From NCBI RefSeq assembly GCF_014841615.1, contig NZ_JACYUG010000001.1:542816-606815 (forward strand): DNA of 64,000 nt, in the 5' to 3' direction. Each line of letters begins with the position of its first letter. Positions within the stretch are counted from its first letter, which is position 1. The translations under genes and the position numbers were made by a program. This stretch comes from Sphingomonas sp. CFBP 8760 (GTDB taxonomy: Bacteria > Pseudomonadota > Alphaproteobacteria > Sphingomonadales > Sphingomonadaceae). Under the pieces are notes generated by a model. The model searched no databases. It worked only from the letters and a program-made list of their open reading frames with translations, and was not told the DNA's origin. Shown here piece after piece: positions 1 to 8,752 of this stretch.

Positions 1-303
1 CATGCCTATGCCAACCCGTTCGAGGCGCCGGGCGAACACGACCTGACCGCGCATGTCGATTTCACCACGCTGGCCGCCGCCGCGCAGTCGGCGGGCGCAG
101 TGGCGTGGGGGCCGGTCGAACAGGGCGAATGGCTGGCGAAGCTGGGCATCGACGCGCGCGCCGCCGCCCTTGCCCGCACCACGCCCGACCGGGCCGACGC
201 GATCGTCGCCGAACGATCGCGGCTGGTGCGCGAGATGGGCGCGCTGTTCAAGGTGCTGGCCGTCACCGCCCCCGGCTGGCCGACCCCGGCGGGGTTCGCA
301 TGA
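1..303 (+). CDS. MidA/NDUFAF7-like SAM-dependent methyltransferase, C-terminal part
   Basis: Only the last 100 codons are inside the window; the frame is open from base 1 and stops at TGA 301-303. The stretch DLTAHVDFT followed by a Q.GEWL-type segment is typical of the C-terminal part of the COG1565 family, whose mitochondrial member NDUFAF7 methylates an arginine of complex I. The bacterial target is unknown to me. The stop overlaps the start of the next gene (ATGA), so the two are probably translated from one message. The SAM-binding N-terminus lies upstream of the window, so the family call rests on the C-terminal motifs alone. Confidence 0.72.
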   Translation, partial: HAYANPFEAPGEHDLTAHVDFTTLAAAAQSAGAVAWGPVEQGEWLAKLGIDARAAALARTTPDRADAIVAERSRLVREMGALFKVLAVTAPGWPTPAGFA

Positions 304-806
304 TCGCATACCGGATGGCGGGCCCGGACGATGCGGCGCTGCTGGCGGCGCTGAGTACCCGTGCCTTCACCGAGACGTTCGGGCATCTCTATACCCCCGC
401 CGATCTTGCCGCGTTCCTGACCGGGCTGGACGAGGCGGCATGGGCCGGGCAACTGGCCGACCCGACGCTGGCGATCCGCCTTGCCGAGGATGACGGCGCC
501 CCTGCCGGCTTTGCCAAGCTCGGCCCGCCCGCCGCGCCGTTCACCCCGCGCGGCGCGTCGGCGGAACTGCGGCAACTCTATGTGCTGGCGCCGTGGCACG
601 GCACCGGCCTCGCCGATGCGCTGATGGCATGGACGATCGATGCGGCGCGCGAACGCGGGGCGGCCGACCTGTACCTGTCGGTCTTCATCGACAATCCCCG
701 CGCGCGCCGCTTCTACGAGCGCCACGGATTCGAGCGGGTCGGCAGCTACACCTTCATGGTCGGCGAACAGGCGGACGAGGACGACGTGATGAGGCTGGCG
801 TTATGA
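300..806 (+). CDS. GNAT family N-acetyltransferase
   Basis: 168 residues, the normal size of a single GNAT domain. The acetyl-CoA-binding core is visible as ELRQLYVLAPWHGTGLADAL (motif A, with a degenerate Q/RxxGxG/A loop) at about residues 82-101, followed by the motif B stretch NPRARRFYERHGFE near residues 129-142, which contains the usual RRFYER.GF signature. It would transfer an acetyl group to an amine; the substrate cannot be read from sequence. ATG 300-302 was chosen because it overlaps the upstream stop (ATGA). Its own stop overlaps the next gene in the same way, placing it in a tightly coupled unit. Confidence 0.9.
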   Translation: MIAYRMAGPDDAALLAALSTRAFTETFGHLYTPADLAAFLTGLDEAAWAGQLADPTLAIRLAEDDGAPAGFAKLGPPAAPFTPRGASAELRQLYVLAPWHGTGLADALMAWTIDAARERGAADLYLSVFIDNPRARRFYERHGFERVGSYTFMVGEQADEDDVMRLAL

Positions 807-1588
807 GCGATGGGGTGACCGTCGAGGCGATCCGCGCCACCGCGCTGGGCAATATCCCGCACGGCTTCCTCGGGCGGCGCGGCGGGGTGTCGACGGGCAT
901 CCATGCCGGGCTGAACGTCGGGATCGGTTCGGACGACGAGGCGCAGGCGGTGGCGGAGAACCGCCGTCGCGCACTCGCGGCCGTACTGCCCGGCGGCAAT
1001 CTCGCCACCCTTTACCAAGTCCATTCCGCCACCGTCGTTACCCTCGACACGGTTCCGGGGGAACGACCACAGGCGGATGCGCTGGTCACGAACCGCCCCG
1101 GCCTCGCGCTCGGTATCCTGACCGCCGACTGCGCGCCGGTGCTGCTGGTCGATGCCGCCGCCGGCGTGATCGGCGCGGCCCATGCCGGGTGGAAGGGCGC
1201 GGTGGCGGGCATCGCGGAGGCGACGGTCGCCGCGATGGTGGCATCGGGCGCGCGGGCCGATCGCATCGCCGCGGCGATCGGCCCTTGCATCGCCCGCGCC
1301 AGTTACGAGGTGGACGACGGTTTCCGCGACCGCGTCGCCGCGATCGATCCCGCCAACGAGCGCTTCTTCGCGGACGGGCGGCAGGGCCATCACCGCTTCG
1401 ATCTGGAAGCCTTCGTCGCTGCGCGGCTCGCCGCCGCCGGGGTCGGACGGATCGAGGCGCTGGGCCTCGACACCTATGCCGACGAGGATCGCTTCTTCAG
1501 CTACCGCCGCTCCACCCATCGCGGCGAGCCGTCCTATGGCCGGCAGATCGCGATCATCGGGCTCCCCAATCCCGCGTCGGTCGTTTAG
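803..1588 (+). CDS. pgeF: PgeF/YfiH-type laccase-domain protein (purine nucleoside phosphorylase / peptidoglycan editing factor)
   Basis: 261 residues, the usual length of the family. Three metal-binding motifs are intact: QVHSA, TADCAPV and AAHAGWKG, supplying the His-Cys-His set. A later IGPCI..SYEV block is also characteristic. Members have been described as multicopper polyphenol oxidases, as zinc-dependent purine nucleoside phosphorylases, and in E. coli as an editing factor that limits misincorporation into peptidoglycan precursors; which role applies here is not visible. The ATG overlaps the GNAT stop (ATGA). The stop lies 25 bases before the next gene. Confidence 0.92.
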   Translation: MSDGVTVEAIRATALGNIPHGFLGRRGGVSTGIHAGLNVGIGSDDEAQAVAENRRRALAAVLPGGNLATLYQVHSATVVTLDTVPGERPQADALVTNRPGLALGILTADCAPVLLVDAAAGVIGAAHAGWKGAVAGIAEATVAAMVASGARADRIAAAIGPCIARASYEVDDGFRDRVAAIDPANERFFADGRQGHHRFDLEAFVAARLAAAGVGRIEALGLDTYADEDRFFSYRRSTHRGEPSYGRQIAIIGLPNPASVV

Positions 1589-1613
1589 TCTCCATCGTCA
1601 GGAGATAACGATC

Positions 1614-2936
1614 ATGGCCGACAAGACCGAAGCCGACATCACCGGCGTTCCCGCCACCCCTTCGCCCAAGGCGTCGGTGGACCGGATCGGCGGACGCAAG
1701 CTGAAACCCGCGACGATGATGATGGGCCACGGTTTCGACCCCGCCTTGTCCGAAGGATCGCTGAAGCCGCCGATCTTCCTGACCTCCACCTTCGTCTTCC
1801 CCAGCGCGGCCGCGGGCAAGCGCCATTTCGAGGGCGTGACCGGCAAGCGGCCGGGCGGCAGCGACGGCCTGGTCTATTCGCGCTTCAACGGCCCCAATCA
1901 GGAGATTCTGGAAGACCGGCTGGCGGTATGGGAGGAGGCGGAGGACGCGCTCGCCTTTTCCAGCGGCATGTCGGCGATCGCGACCCTGTTCCTGTCGATG
2001 GTGAAGCCGGGCGACACCATCGTCCATTCCGGCCCGCTCTATGCGGCGACCGAAACGCTGATCGCGCGGGTGCTGGGCAAGTTCGGCGTGACCTGGCTCG
2101 ATTTCCCCGCCGGTGCGACGCGCGAGGAGATCGACGCGGTGCTGACCAGGGCCGCCACGGGTCGCGTCGCGCTGATCTATCTGGAAAGCCCCGCCAACCC
2201 CACCAACGCGCTGGTCGATATCGAGGCGGTCGCCGCCAGCCGCGACGCGATCTTCGCCGACGCGGACGAAAAGCCGCCGATCGCGATCGACAACACGTTC
2301 CTGGGGCCGTTGTGGCACCAGCCATTGCGGCATGGCGCCGATCTGGTCGTCTATTCGCTGACCAAATATGCCGGTGGCCATTCCGATCTGGTTGCCGGTG
2401 GCCTGCTGGGGACGAAGGCGCACATCAACGTCATCCGTTCGATGCGCAACACGATCGGCACGATCTGCGACCCGCACACCGCGTGGATGCTGCTTCGCTC
2501 GCTGGAGACGCTGGAATTGCGGATGAGCCGGGCGGGCGAGAACGCGGCCAAGGTCTGCGCCTATCTGAAGGATCACCCCAAGGTCGAGCATGTCGGCTAT
2601 CTCGGCTTTCTGGAAGGCGCGGCGGGCAAGGAGCGGCAGGCCGATATCTATCGGCGGCATTGCTCAGGTGCCGGCTCCACCTTCTCGCTCTATCTGAAGG
2701 GCGGCGAGGCGGAGGCGTTCGCGTTCCTCGACGCACTCCGCATCGCCAAGCTGGCGGTGTCGCTGGGCGGCACCGAAACGCTGGCGAGCCACCCGGCCGG
2801 GATGACGCACCTGTCGGTCGCGGACGATCGCAAGGCGGCGCTGGGGATCACAGACAATCTGGTCCGCATCTCGATCGGCGTCGAGGATGCCGACGACTTG
2901 ATCGCCGATTTCACCCAGGCGCTGGACGCGATCTGA
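1614..2936 (+). CDS. Cystathionine gamma-synthase-family PLP enzyme
   Basis: 440 residues of fold-type I Cys/Met metabolism enzyme. The PLP lysine is K251 in SLTKYAGGHSD; the upstream FSSGMSAI and the YSRFNGPN motif, and the late SLGGTETLASHPA block, are all family landmarks. The family includes cystathionine gamma-synthase, cystathionine beta/gamma-lyase and methionine gamma-lyase, and the sequence alone does not choose between them. An N-terminal extension of about 35 residues before the catalytic domain is longer than in E. coli MetB. The start is supported by CAGGAGATAACG just upstream. The stop overlaps the next start by one base. Confidence 0.88.
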   Translation: MADKTEADITGVPATPSPKASVDRIGGRKLKPATMMMGHGFDPALSEGSLKPPIFLTSTFVFPSAAAGKRHFEGVTGKRPGGSDGLVYSRFNGPNQEILEDRLAVWEEAEDALAFSSGMSAIATLFLSMVKPGDTIVHSGPLYAATETLIARVLGKFGVTWLDFPAGATREEIDAVLTRAATGRVALIYLESPANPTNALVDIEAVAASRDAIFADADEKPPIAIDNTFLGPLWHQPLRHGADLVVYSLTKYAGGHSDLVAGGLLGTKAHINVIRSMRNTIGTICDPHTAWMLLRSLETLELRMSRAGENAAKVCAYLKDHPKVEHVGYLGFLEGAAGKERQADIYRRHCSGAGSTFSLYLKGGEAEAFAFLDALRIAKLAVSLGGTETLASHPAGMTHLSVADDRKAALGITDNLVRISIGVEDADDLIADFTQALDAI

Positions 2937-3451
2937 TGCCGGTCTTCACCGATATCCCGCAGGCCGATTTCGTCGCGGCGATCCGGGCGCTGGCGGCACA
3001 ACTGGCCGCCGACGACTGGGCGCCGGACTTCATCATCGGCGTCGGGCGCGGCGGGCTGGTGCCGGCGGTGTTCCTCAGCCATGCCAGCGGGCTGCCAATG
3101 CTGTCGGTGGATTTCTCCAGCCAGGTCGAGGATTTCTCCGACGAACCGCTGGTCAAGCTGGCGATGCGGACGCGCGGCGGCGAACGGCTGCTGTTCCTCG
3201 ACGACATCAACGATTCGGGGCGAACGATCGCGCATCTGCGCCGGGCGCTGGCCGCCGCCGGAGCGGTGCCGGGCTCGGTGCGGTTCGCGACGCTGATCGA
3301 CAATATCAGTTCGGCGGAACGGGTGGATTATCGTCACCGCACGATCGACCGTCGTGAGACGAAGGACTGGTTCGTCTTCCCATGGGAGGCGGTCGCCCCC
3401 GCCGCCGCGATCGCCGCCGATGCCGCCGACGTGCCTGGGCGGATCGCATGA
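2936..3451 (+). CDS. Type I phosphoribosyltransferase
   Basis: 171 residues. The PRPP-binding loop is LLFLDDINDSGRT (two acidic residues followed by the SGRT turn), and an earlier IIGVGRGGLVPA gives the PPi loop. This is the fold of xanthine/hypoxanthine phosphoribosyltransferases; closest in outline are the Gpt-like and archaeal-type HGPRT enzymes, suggesting purine salvage, but the base specificity is not readable. It starts on TGATG shared with the upstream enzyme and stops on ATGA shared with the downstream gene, so it is cotranslated with both. Confidence 0.85.
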   Translation: MPVFTDIPQADFVAAIRALAAQLAADDWAPDFIIGVGRGGLVPAVFLSHASGLPMLSVDFSSQVEDFSDEPLVKLAMRTRGGERLLFLDDINDSGRTIAHLRRALAAAGAVPGSVRFATLIDNISSAERVDYRHRTIDRRETKDWFVFPWEAVAPAAAIAADAADVPGRIA

Positions 3452-3978
3452 TCCTGCTGGCGCTGGCGGCGTTCACCGCCGCGCCCCAGCACCTGACGAT
3501 CGATCGGCCGGTGGGCGCTACGATATCGCGCACCCTGACGGGACGGTCGCTGATGGCATCGGGCTGGCGGCTGATGTGGGATGGCAAGAACGCCGGGCCG
3601 GGTGACGACGTCGTCCGTTTCACGATCCGTACCCGCCCGGCGGACGGGGTTGGCGTGGTCGACGAGATGGTGCAGGTCGGTGTCGGTCGCGCCGGCAGCG
3701 AGCGGGATTGCCTGACGCGGGGATTGCGCGGCGGCGGACGGGCGTTGCCCGACCGGATCATCGGCGGGCGGCGCTGGACGGTCTGGAGCAACAGCGACGC
3801 CGGGATGAGCCAGCAGGTGCAAGCGATCGACCTGCGTACCGTCCATCGTGGCCGCTGCTATGCGATCGCCCGGATCGCCTATGCGGTGAAGGCGATGGCG
3901 ACGCCGCGCGGTCTGCCGCCGCAAAGCCGCGGCGCGGCGGCGATGGATCGGGCGCTGGCGAGCCTCCGGCTGCGCTGA
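3448..3978 (+). CDS. Small exported protein of unknown function
   Basis: 176 residues. I do not recognise it. The first 12 residues (MILLALAAFTAA) look like a short signal peptide. The rest is mixed alpha/beta in appearance with two cysteines (in RDCLTRG and GRCYAIA) that could form a disulfide in the periplasm. It overlaps the phosphoribosyltransferase stop by ATGA and ends convergently 5 bases from the 5'-nucleotidase gene. It is likely to be the last gene of the overlapping set that begins upstream of the window. Confidence 0.7.
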   Translation: MILLALAAFTAAPQHLTIDRPVGATISRTLTGRSLMASGWRLMWDGKNAGPGDDVVRFTIRTRPADGVGVVDEMVQVGVGRAGSERDCLTRGLRGGGRALPDRIIGGRRWTVWSNSDAGMSQQVQAIDLRTVHRGRCYAIARIAYAVKAMATPRGLPPQSRGAAAMDRALASLRLR

Positions 3979-3983
3979 GGCGA

Positions 3984-5732
3984 TCAGCCGGCCGGCGTGC
4001 GATCGACGGTGCGGCCGATCGCGGGCGGGGCGACGGGACGGTCGGTGGTCAGATAGGCGGCCAGCGCATCCAGGTCACTTGGCCCGCCAGCCACGTCGCG
4101 TCCGGCAGTCAAGGTGGTGAACCCGTCGCCACCAAAGGCGAGGAAATTGTTCATCGCCACCCGGTAGGTCGCCGCATCGTTCAATGGCAGACCACCGACG
4201 CGCGGGTTCAGGATTCGCGACCCCGCCGGGCGCGAGCGATCATATGCGTAGGTGAGGCCCGCCGCCGCCAGCACGATCTTGCGATCCAGTTGCTGTTCCA
4301 GCACCGCGCGCAGCTGCGTACCCGTATAGTCCCGCACCATCAGCGTGTTGCCGAACGGCTGTACCGCATAGAGATCGCCATAGGTCACGCGACCGTCGGC
4401 ATCGGGGTTCAGGCTGGTCCGGATGCCGAACGGGTTCATCAGAGCGATCTGTGCGCCGCTGGCCCGCGTCGCGGCCAGTTGCGAATCGGCGATCAGATTA
4501 CCGAGCGGGGTTTCGGTCATCCCCCCGCCCTCGGACGCCTTGGCGAGCGGTGCGGTGAGCCGGCCGACCGGACGCGAAGCGAGCGGCGCGGCGGCGGCGG
4601 CGTAGCGGGCCACCAGCGCACCGACCCTAGGTTCGGGCGCGTAGCGCGGCACGGCATCGGACGGGGTGACACGACGCCCGTCCGCCCCGACATAGCCGTC
4701 GTTCTGCACAACGATGTTGCTCGCGCGCTTCGCCACTACATGGTGGGTCGCCGGATCGATCGACAGCACCGCATCGGTCACCAGCGTGCCATAGCGACCG
4801 GCGCTGGTCAGCAGGAACGGCCGCGCGGAATCGTAGGCGGCATAATCGCAGATATATGCTCGATGCGTATGCCCCGACACGACCAGATCGACTCTGGTAT
4901 CCAACCGATCGAGGATCGGGCGGATCGCACCGGACAGGGCGGTGCAGTCGTTCGGTCCGCCTTTGACCGCGCCACCTTCGTGGATCAGCAGCACGATCGC
5001 ATCCGCCCCTGCCGCGCGCAGGCCGGCAACCTGCGCATTGGCGGTGTCCGCCTCGTCGGCGAAGCGGATGCCGGGGATGCCGGCAGGACTGACATAGGTC
5101 TGCGTCGCGCGTGTGGTCAGGCCGATGAAACCGATTTTTACCGCTCGCGCGCCATCGCGGAATTCGCGGATCGCGGTGGCTGGAAAGGCGCTGCGGCCAT
5201 CCGCCGTGATGGTGTTGCCCGCCAGATAGGCGAAGCCCGCGCCCGCGAACCGATCGAGCCGGCACGGCACGCCATTGCCGGTCTTCGCGCAGCCGCCATC
5301 CTGCAGCCGATGCAGTTCGGCGATGCCACGATCGAATTCGTGATTGCCCGCCGCGTTCAGGTCGACGCCGATCAGGTTCATCGCCGCCACGGTCGGCTCG
5401 TCGAGGAACAGCGACGACTCGATCGGGCTCGCCCCCGTCATGTCGCCGGCCGCCACGATGATCGAGCGTGGCGCCTTCGCCCGAAGATCGGCGATCGCGG
5501 CGGCCAGATAGGCCACGCCGCCCGCCGGTGCGGACACCGTCCTGCCGTCCGCGTCGGCCACGTCGATCGACAGGCCGGGCGGCTCCAGATTGCCGTGAAA
5601 ATCATTGAACGCGATGACATGAACGTCGATCGGTCCCGAAATCGACCCTGCCGCGACGCCGGCGGACGGCGGCATCCGCCCCGCGCAGCCCGCCAGCACC
5701 AGCGCCGCCGCCAGCACCGCAATCCTGCGCAT
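3984..5732 (-). CDS. 5'-nucleotidase / UDP-sugar hydrolase-family lipoprotein
   Basis: 582 residues with an N-terminal lipoprotein signal; the lipobox LVLAGC puts the lipidated cysteine at residue 16. The metallophosphoesterase domain shows FNDFHGN, AAGNHEFDRG and VVSGHTH, which supply the two-metal site, and the C-terminal half carries the 5'-nucleotidase substrate domain (FGIRTSLN and NFLAFGGDGF). It would dephosphorylate nucleotides in the periplasm so that nucleosides can be taken up. Its ATG overlaps the murA stop by one base (TGATG on the minus strand), an odd partner functionally but a clear translational coupling. Confidence 0.92.
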   Translation of the reverse strand: MRRIAVLAAALVLAGCAGRMPPSAGVAAGSISGPIDVHVIAFNDFHGNLEPPGLSIDVADADGRTVSAPAGGVAYLAAAIADLRAKAPRSIIVAAGDMTGASPIESSLFLDEPTVAAMNLIGVDLNAAGNHEFDRGIAELHRLQDGGCAKTGNGVPCRLDRFAGAGFAYLAGNTITADGRSAFPATAIREFRDGARAVKIGFIGLTTRATQTYVSPAGIPGIRFADEADTANAQVAGLRAAGADAIVLLIHEGGAVKGGPNDCTALSGAIRPILDRLDTRVDLVVSGHTHRAYICDYAAYDSARPFLLTSAGRYGTLVTDAVLSIDPATHHVVAKRASNIVVQNDGYVGADGRRVTPSDAVPRYAPEPRVGALVARYAAAAAPLASRPVGRLTAPLAKASEGGGMTETPLGNLIADSQLAATRASGAQIALMNPFGIRTSLNPDADGRVTYGDLYAVQPFGNTLMVRDYTGTQLRAVLEQQLDRKIVLAAAGLTYAYDRSRPAGSRILNPRVGGLPLNDAATYRVAMNNFLAFGGDGFTTLTAGRDVAGGPSDLDALAAYLTTDRPVAPPAIGRTVDRTPAG

Positions 5733-7015
5733 CAGCCGTCTCCGACCCGTTCGATATCCGCGCCCACGGCGGACAGTTTCTCTTCCAGCCGCTCATATCC
5801 CCGATCGAGGTGATAGATGCGGCTGACCTGCGTCTCGCCTTCCGCCGCCAGCCCGGCCAGGATCAGGCTCATCGAGGCACGCAGATCGGTCGCCATCACC
5901 GGTGCGCCGACCAGCCGGTCGACGCCCTTCACCACCGCGGTACGGCCCGACACGGTCACGTCCGCGCCCATCCGCGCCAGTTCGGGCACGTGCATGTAAC
6001 GGTTCTCGAAGATCGTCTCGGTCAGCACGCTCGTGCCCGCCGCCTTGCACAGCATCGCCATGAACTGGGCCTGCATGTCGGTGGCGAAGCCGGGGAACGG
6101 CGCGGTCGTCAGCGTCAGCGGCTTCAGCGGCCCATCGGCGCTGACCCGCACAGCATCGCCGGCCGGCTCCACCGTCACCCCTGCCTCGACCAGCGCCGCC
6201 AGCGTCGCGCCCATGTCGTCCGCCGACACGCCGGTCAGTTCCAGCGACCCGCCGGTGATCGCGGCGGCGCAGGCATAGCTGCCCGCCTCGATCCGGTCGG
6301 GCATCACCGCATAGGTCGCGCCGTGCAGCCGGGGCACGCCCTCGATCTCCAGCGTCTCGGTGCCGATGCCCTCGATCTTTGCGCCCATCGCGACGAGGCA
6401 ACGGCACAGGTCGACGATCTCCGGCTCGCGCGCGGCATTCTCGATCCGGCTGCGGCCGGTAGCGAGCACCGCCGCCATCACGACGTTCTCCGTCGCGCCG
6501 ACCGACACGACCGGAAAGCGATAGCGCCCGCCGGTCAGCTTGCCGCCCGGCGCGGTGGCGCGGACATAGCCCGCCGCCATCTCCAGTTCCGCGCCGATCG
6601 CCTCCAGCGCCTTCAGGTGCAGGTCGATCGGGCGGTTGCCGATCGCGCAGCCGCCGGGCAGCGACACCCGCGCCTCCCCCGCCCGCGCCAGCACGGGACC
6701 GAGCACCAGGATCGACGCGCGCATCTTGCGCACGATATCGTAGGGCGCCTCGGTCGAGGTCAGCGTGCCCGCGCGGATCGTCATCACCCGGCCGAAATCC
6801 TCCGGCCGGGTGCCCTGGATCGCGGTCGACGCGCCGAGCTGGTTGAGCAGATGGCCGAACCCGTCGACATCGGCGAGGCGCGGCAGGTTGCGCAGCGTCA
6901 GCGGTTCGTCGGTCAACAGTGCGCAGGGCATCAATGTGAGTGCCGCGTTCTTCGCGCCGGAGATGGGCAGCCGCCCGGTCAGGCGGTTGCCGCCGCGGAT
7001 GATGATGCGATCCAT
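5732..7015 (-). CDS. murA: UDP-N-acetylglucosamine 1-carboxyvinyltransferase (MurA)
   Basis: 427 residues, standard length. MurA transfers enolpyruvate from PEP to UDP-GlcNAc, the first committed step of peptidoglycan synthesis, in the cytoplasm. The substrate-contact motif SGAKNAAL is at residues 19-26 and the reactive cysteine is present at about residue 123 in [11 protein letters not shown], so the enzyme would be of the fosfomycin-sensitive type. The gene is divergent from a CRP/FNR regulator across a 148-base gap that contains a short inverted repeat. It runs directly into the 5'-nucleotidase gene. Confidence 0.97.
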   Translation of the reverse strand: MDRIIIRGGNRLTGRLPISGAKNAALTLMPCALLTDEPLTLRNLPRLADVDGFGHLLNQLGASTAIQGTRPEDFGRVMTIRAGTLTSTEAPYDIVRKMRASILVLGPVLARAGEARVSLPGGCAIGNRPIDLHLKALEAIGAELEMAAGYVRATAPGGKLTGGRYRFPVVSVGATENVVMAAVLATGRSRIENAAREPEIVDLCRCLVAMGAKIEGIGTETLEIEGVPRLHGATYAVMPDRIEAGSYACAAAITGGSLELTGVSADDMGATLAALVEAGVTVEPAGDAVRVSADGPLKPLTLTTAPFPGFATDMQAQFMAMLCKAAGTSVLTETIFENRYMHVPELARMGADVTVSGRTAVVKGVDRLVGAPVMATDLRASMSLILAGLAAEGETQVSRIYHLDRGYERLEEKLSAVGADIERVGDG

Positions 7016-7063
7016 GCCGCCCCTCCTATCGCGCGCACGGCCATGCGCAAGCGCTGCCGGAAA

Positions 7064-7078
7064 TTACGGTTGCCGTAA
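7064..7078. repeat. Inverted repeat TTACGG-TTG-CCGTAA in the murA/regulator gap
   Basis: Perfect 6-base arms with a 3-base spacer, about 50 bases upstream of murA and 86 bases upstream of the CRP/FNR gene. The placement in a divergent promoter region would suit an operator for a dimeric regulator. There is no proof that anything binds it. Confidence 0.35.
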
Positions 7079-7163
7079 CGGTGGAAGTCATTGGTTGATC
7101 GACGTTAATGCGTGATTTCGCACCCGCGGCATAACGGCATTTCATCGGGGGATCTTCATCTAC

Positions 7164-7898
7164 GTGCTGGAAAGTAGCTTCGCCGCCCGCATCGGCGATC
7201 TGATCGTGTTGACGCCGGACGAGCAAGGTGCGCTCACCAGATTGTGCGAGCGCCAGCGCCGGCTGCGCCGCAACACCGTGCTGCTCAGCGAGAACGACCG
7301 GCTGAGCGAGCTGTTCGTGCTCAAGGAGGGCATGATGATGAGCTATGTGCTGCTGGACGATGGTCGGCGGCAGATACTGCGCTTCATCTTTCCCGGCGAC
7401 GTCCTGGCGACCCCGGCGCTGGCCTATGCCAAGTCGCCCGAAACGCTGATGGCGCTGACCGACGTGGTGGTCTGCCCGTTCGATCGCGGCATGATGGCGG
7501 CGCTGTTCGTGTCGACGCCACGACTGGCGGCGGCGATCATGGCGCTGGACCAGACCGAGCGGGTGGCGATGACCGACCGGCTGGCCGCGATCGGCCGCAC
7601 CTCCGCCAAGGCGCGGGTCGCGGCGCTGCTGCTGGAGATTCGCGACCGGCTGCGCACCGGCGACCGGCGGATCGGCAACTGCTTCATCCTCGGCATCACG
7701 CAGGAGGAGATCGGCGACGCCACCGGGCTGACCGCGGTCCACGTCAACCGGATGCTCCGCCAGTTGGAGGAGGAGGGAATGATCGCACGCGAAAGTGGTC
7801 GCGTGACCCTGCTCAACGAAGCGCGACTGGTCCGCACCGCCAACTATATCGACCGCCATGCCGCGATCGACCTGGGGTGGTTGCCAGCGCTGGCCTGA
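7164..7898 (+). CDS. CRP/FNR family transcriptional regulator
   Basis: 244 residues. The N-terminal cyclic-nucleotide-binding fold is visible around residues 25-120 (the RFIFPGDVLATP turn marks the beta-roll), then a long dimerisation helix, then a winged helix with GITQEEIGDATGLTAVHVNR near residues 175-194. No N-terminal cysteine cluster for an Fe-S centre is present, so it is not a classical oxygen-sensing FNR. The start is GTG at 7164; I see no better ATG. It is divergent from murA and ends 9 bases from the convergent MpaB-like gene. Confidence 0.88.
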   Translation: MLESSFAARIGDLIVLTPDEQGALTRLCERQRRLRRNTVLLSENDRLSELFVLKEGMMMSYVLLDDGRRQILRFIFPGDVLATPALAYAKSPETLMALTDVVVCPFDRGMMAALFVSTPRLAAAIMALDQTERVAMTDRLAAIGRTSAKARVAALLLEIRDRLRTGDRRIGNCFILGITQEEIGDATGLTAVHVNRMLRQLEEEGMIARESGRVTLLNEARLVRTANYIDRHAAIDLGWLPALA

Positions 7899-7907
7899 CC
7901 CCGGTCG

Positions 7908-8726
7908 TTACCGCAGGGCCCAGCGCATCAGCCGCCCGACGCCCAGTGCGCCGAGCCGGATCGCCGGTCGCCCCGCCGCCGGCACGCCGAAACCGTGCAT
8001 GTCCGTGGCCCAGCGGGGCATCAACTCGATCCCCGCCTGCATCATCACCGCGTTGACCGGCGCGTTGAGCAGACTGGGGGAGGGTTGCCGGATCAGCCGG
8101 CCCGCCACCGCCCGTGTCCGATCGTCCGCACGCAACGCCGGCCGCATCGCGGTGATGTACGCGGTGAGCGCGGCCCGGGTGCGAGGCACGTCGGGCGCAC
8201 CCAGCCGTTCCGCGATCGTCGCCATCTCCGCGACATAGGCGTCCTGCCGCGCCACCGGCATGGTGGAATTGCGGTACCGGAGATGCGCACGCAGGAAACT
8301 GTCGACCTCGGCGGCATGGACCCAGGCGAGCAGCGCCGGATCGCCGGCGGTATAGGGCGTGCCGTCGGGCAGCGTTCCCGTCACCCGGTCGTGGATCGCC
8401 CGCACCCGGGCGATAATCCGCTCCGCCGCCTCGGTCGAACCATAGGTGGTGATGGAGATGAACTGCGCGGTGCGTTTCAGGCGCCCGGTCACGTCGCGAC
8501 GAAAATCGCTGTGGTCCCATACCCCCGCCAGCGCGGCGGGGTGCAGCATCTGCACCATCAGCGAACAGACCCCGCCGATCATCATGCTGGTGAAATCGCC
8601 ATGCACCGCCCACGTCGCCGATCCCGGCCCGAACAGGCCAGGATCGCCCGCCGGCCGTGTCAGATCCAGTTCGCCCGAGCCCACCAGTCCGCGGACGCGT
8701 CCGCCGATCGCCTGTCGCATATCCAT
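7908..8726 (-). CDS. MpaB-like (DUF2236) oxygenase-family protein
   Basis: 272 residues from the ATG at 8724-8726 (a second ATG two codons in is equally possible). The early DPGLFGPGSATWAVHGD block and the later TTYGSTEAAERIIARVRAIH and YRNSTM segments match what I know of the DUF2236 family, which includes fungal MpaB oxygenase and the bacterial latex-clearing protein Lcp, a b-type heme enzyme. No signal peptide is seen. It lies 26 bases downstream of dapF on the same strand and is probably cotranscribed. Substrate unknown. Confidence 0.78.
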   Translation of the reverse strand: MDMRQAIGGRVRGLVGSGELDLTRPAGDPGLFGPGSATWAVHGDFTSMMIGGVCSLMVQMLHPAALAGVWDHSDFRRDVTGRLKRTAQFISITTYGSTEAAERIIARVRAIHDRVTGTLPDGTPYTAGDPALLAWVHAAEVDSFLRAHLRYRNSTMPVARQDAYVAEMATIAERLGAPDVPRTRAALTAYITAMRPALRADDRTRAVAGRLIRQPSPSLLNAPVNAVMMQAGIELMPRWATDMHGFGVPAAGRPAIRLGALGVGRLMRWALR

Positions 8727-8752
8727 GGACCGAAGATGGGGAGTGCCGACGC

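Noticed and set aside
3708..5813. A 701-codon plus-strand frame across the 5'-nucleotidase gene
   Set aside because: Antisense shadow; the minus-strand protein has a lipobox and all catalytic motifs.
7095..7108. TTGAT-N4-GTTAA as an FNR/FixK-like box
   Set aside because: Only the left half matches the consensus TTGAT-N4-ATCAA, too weak to call.
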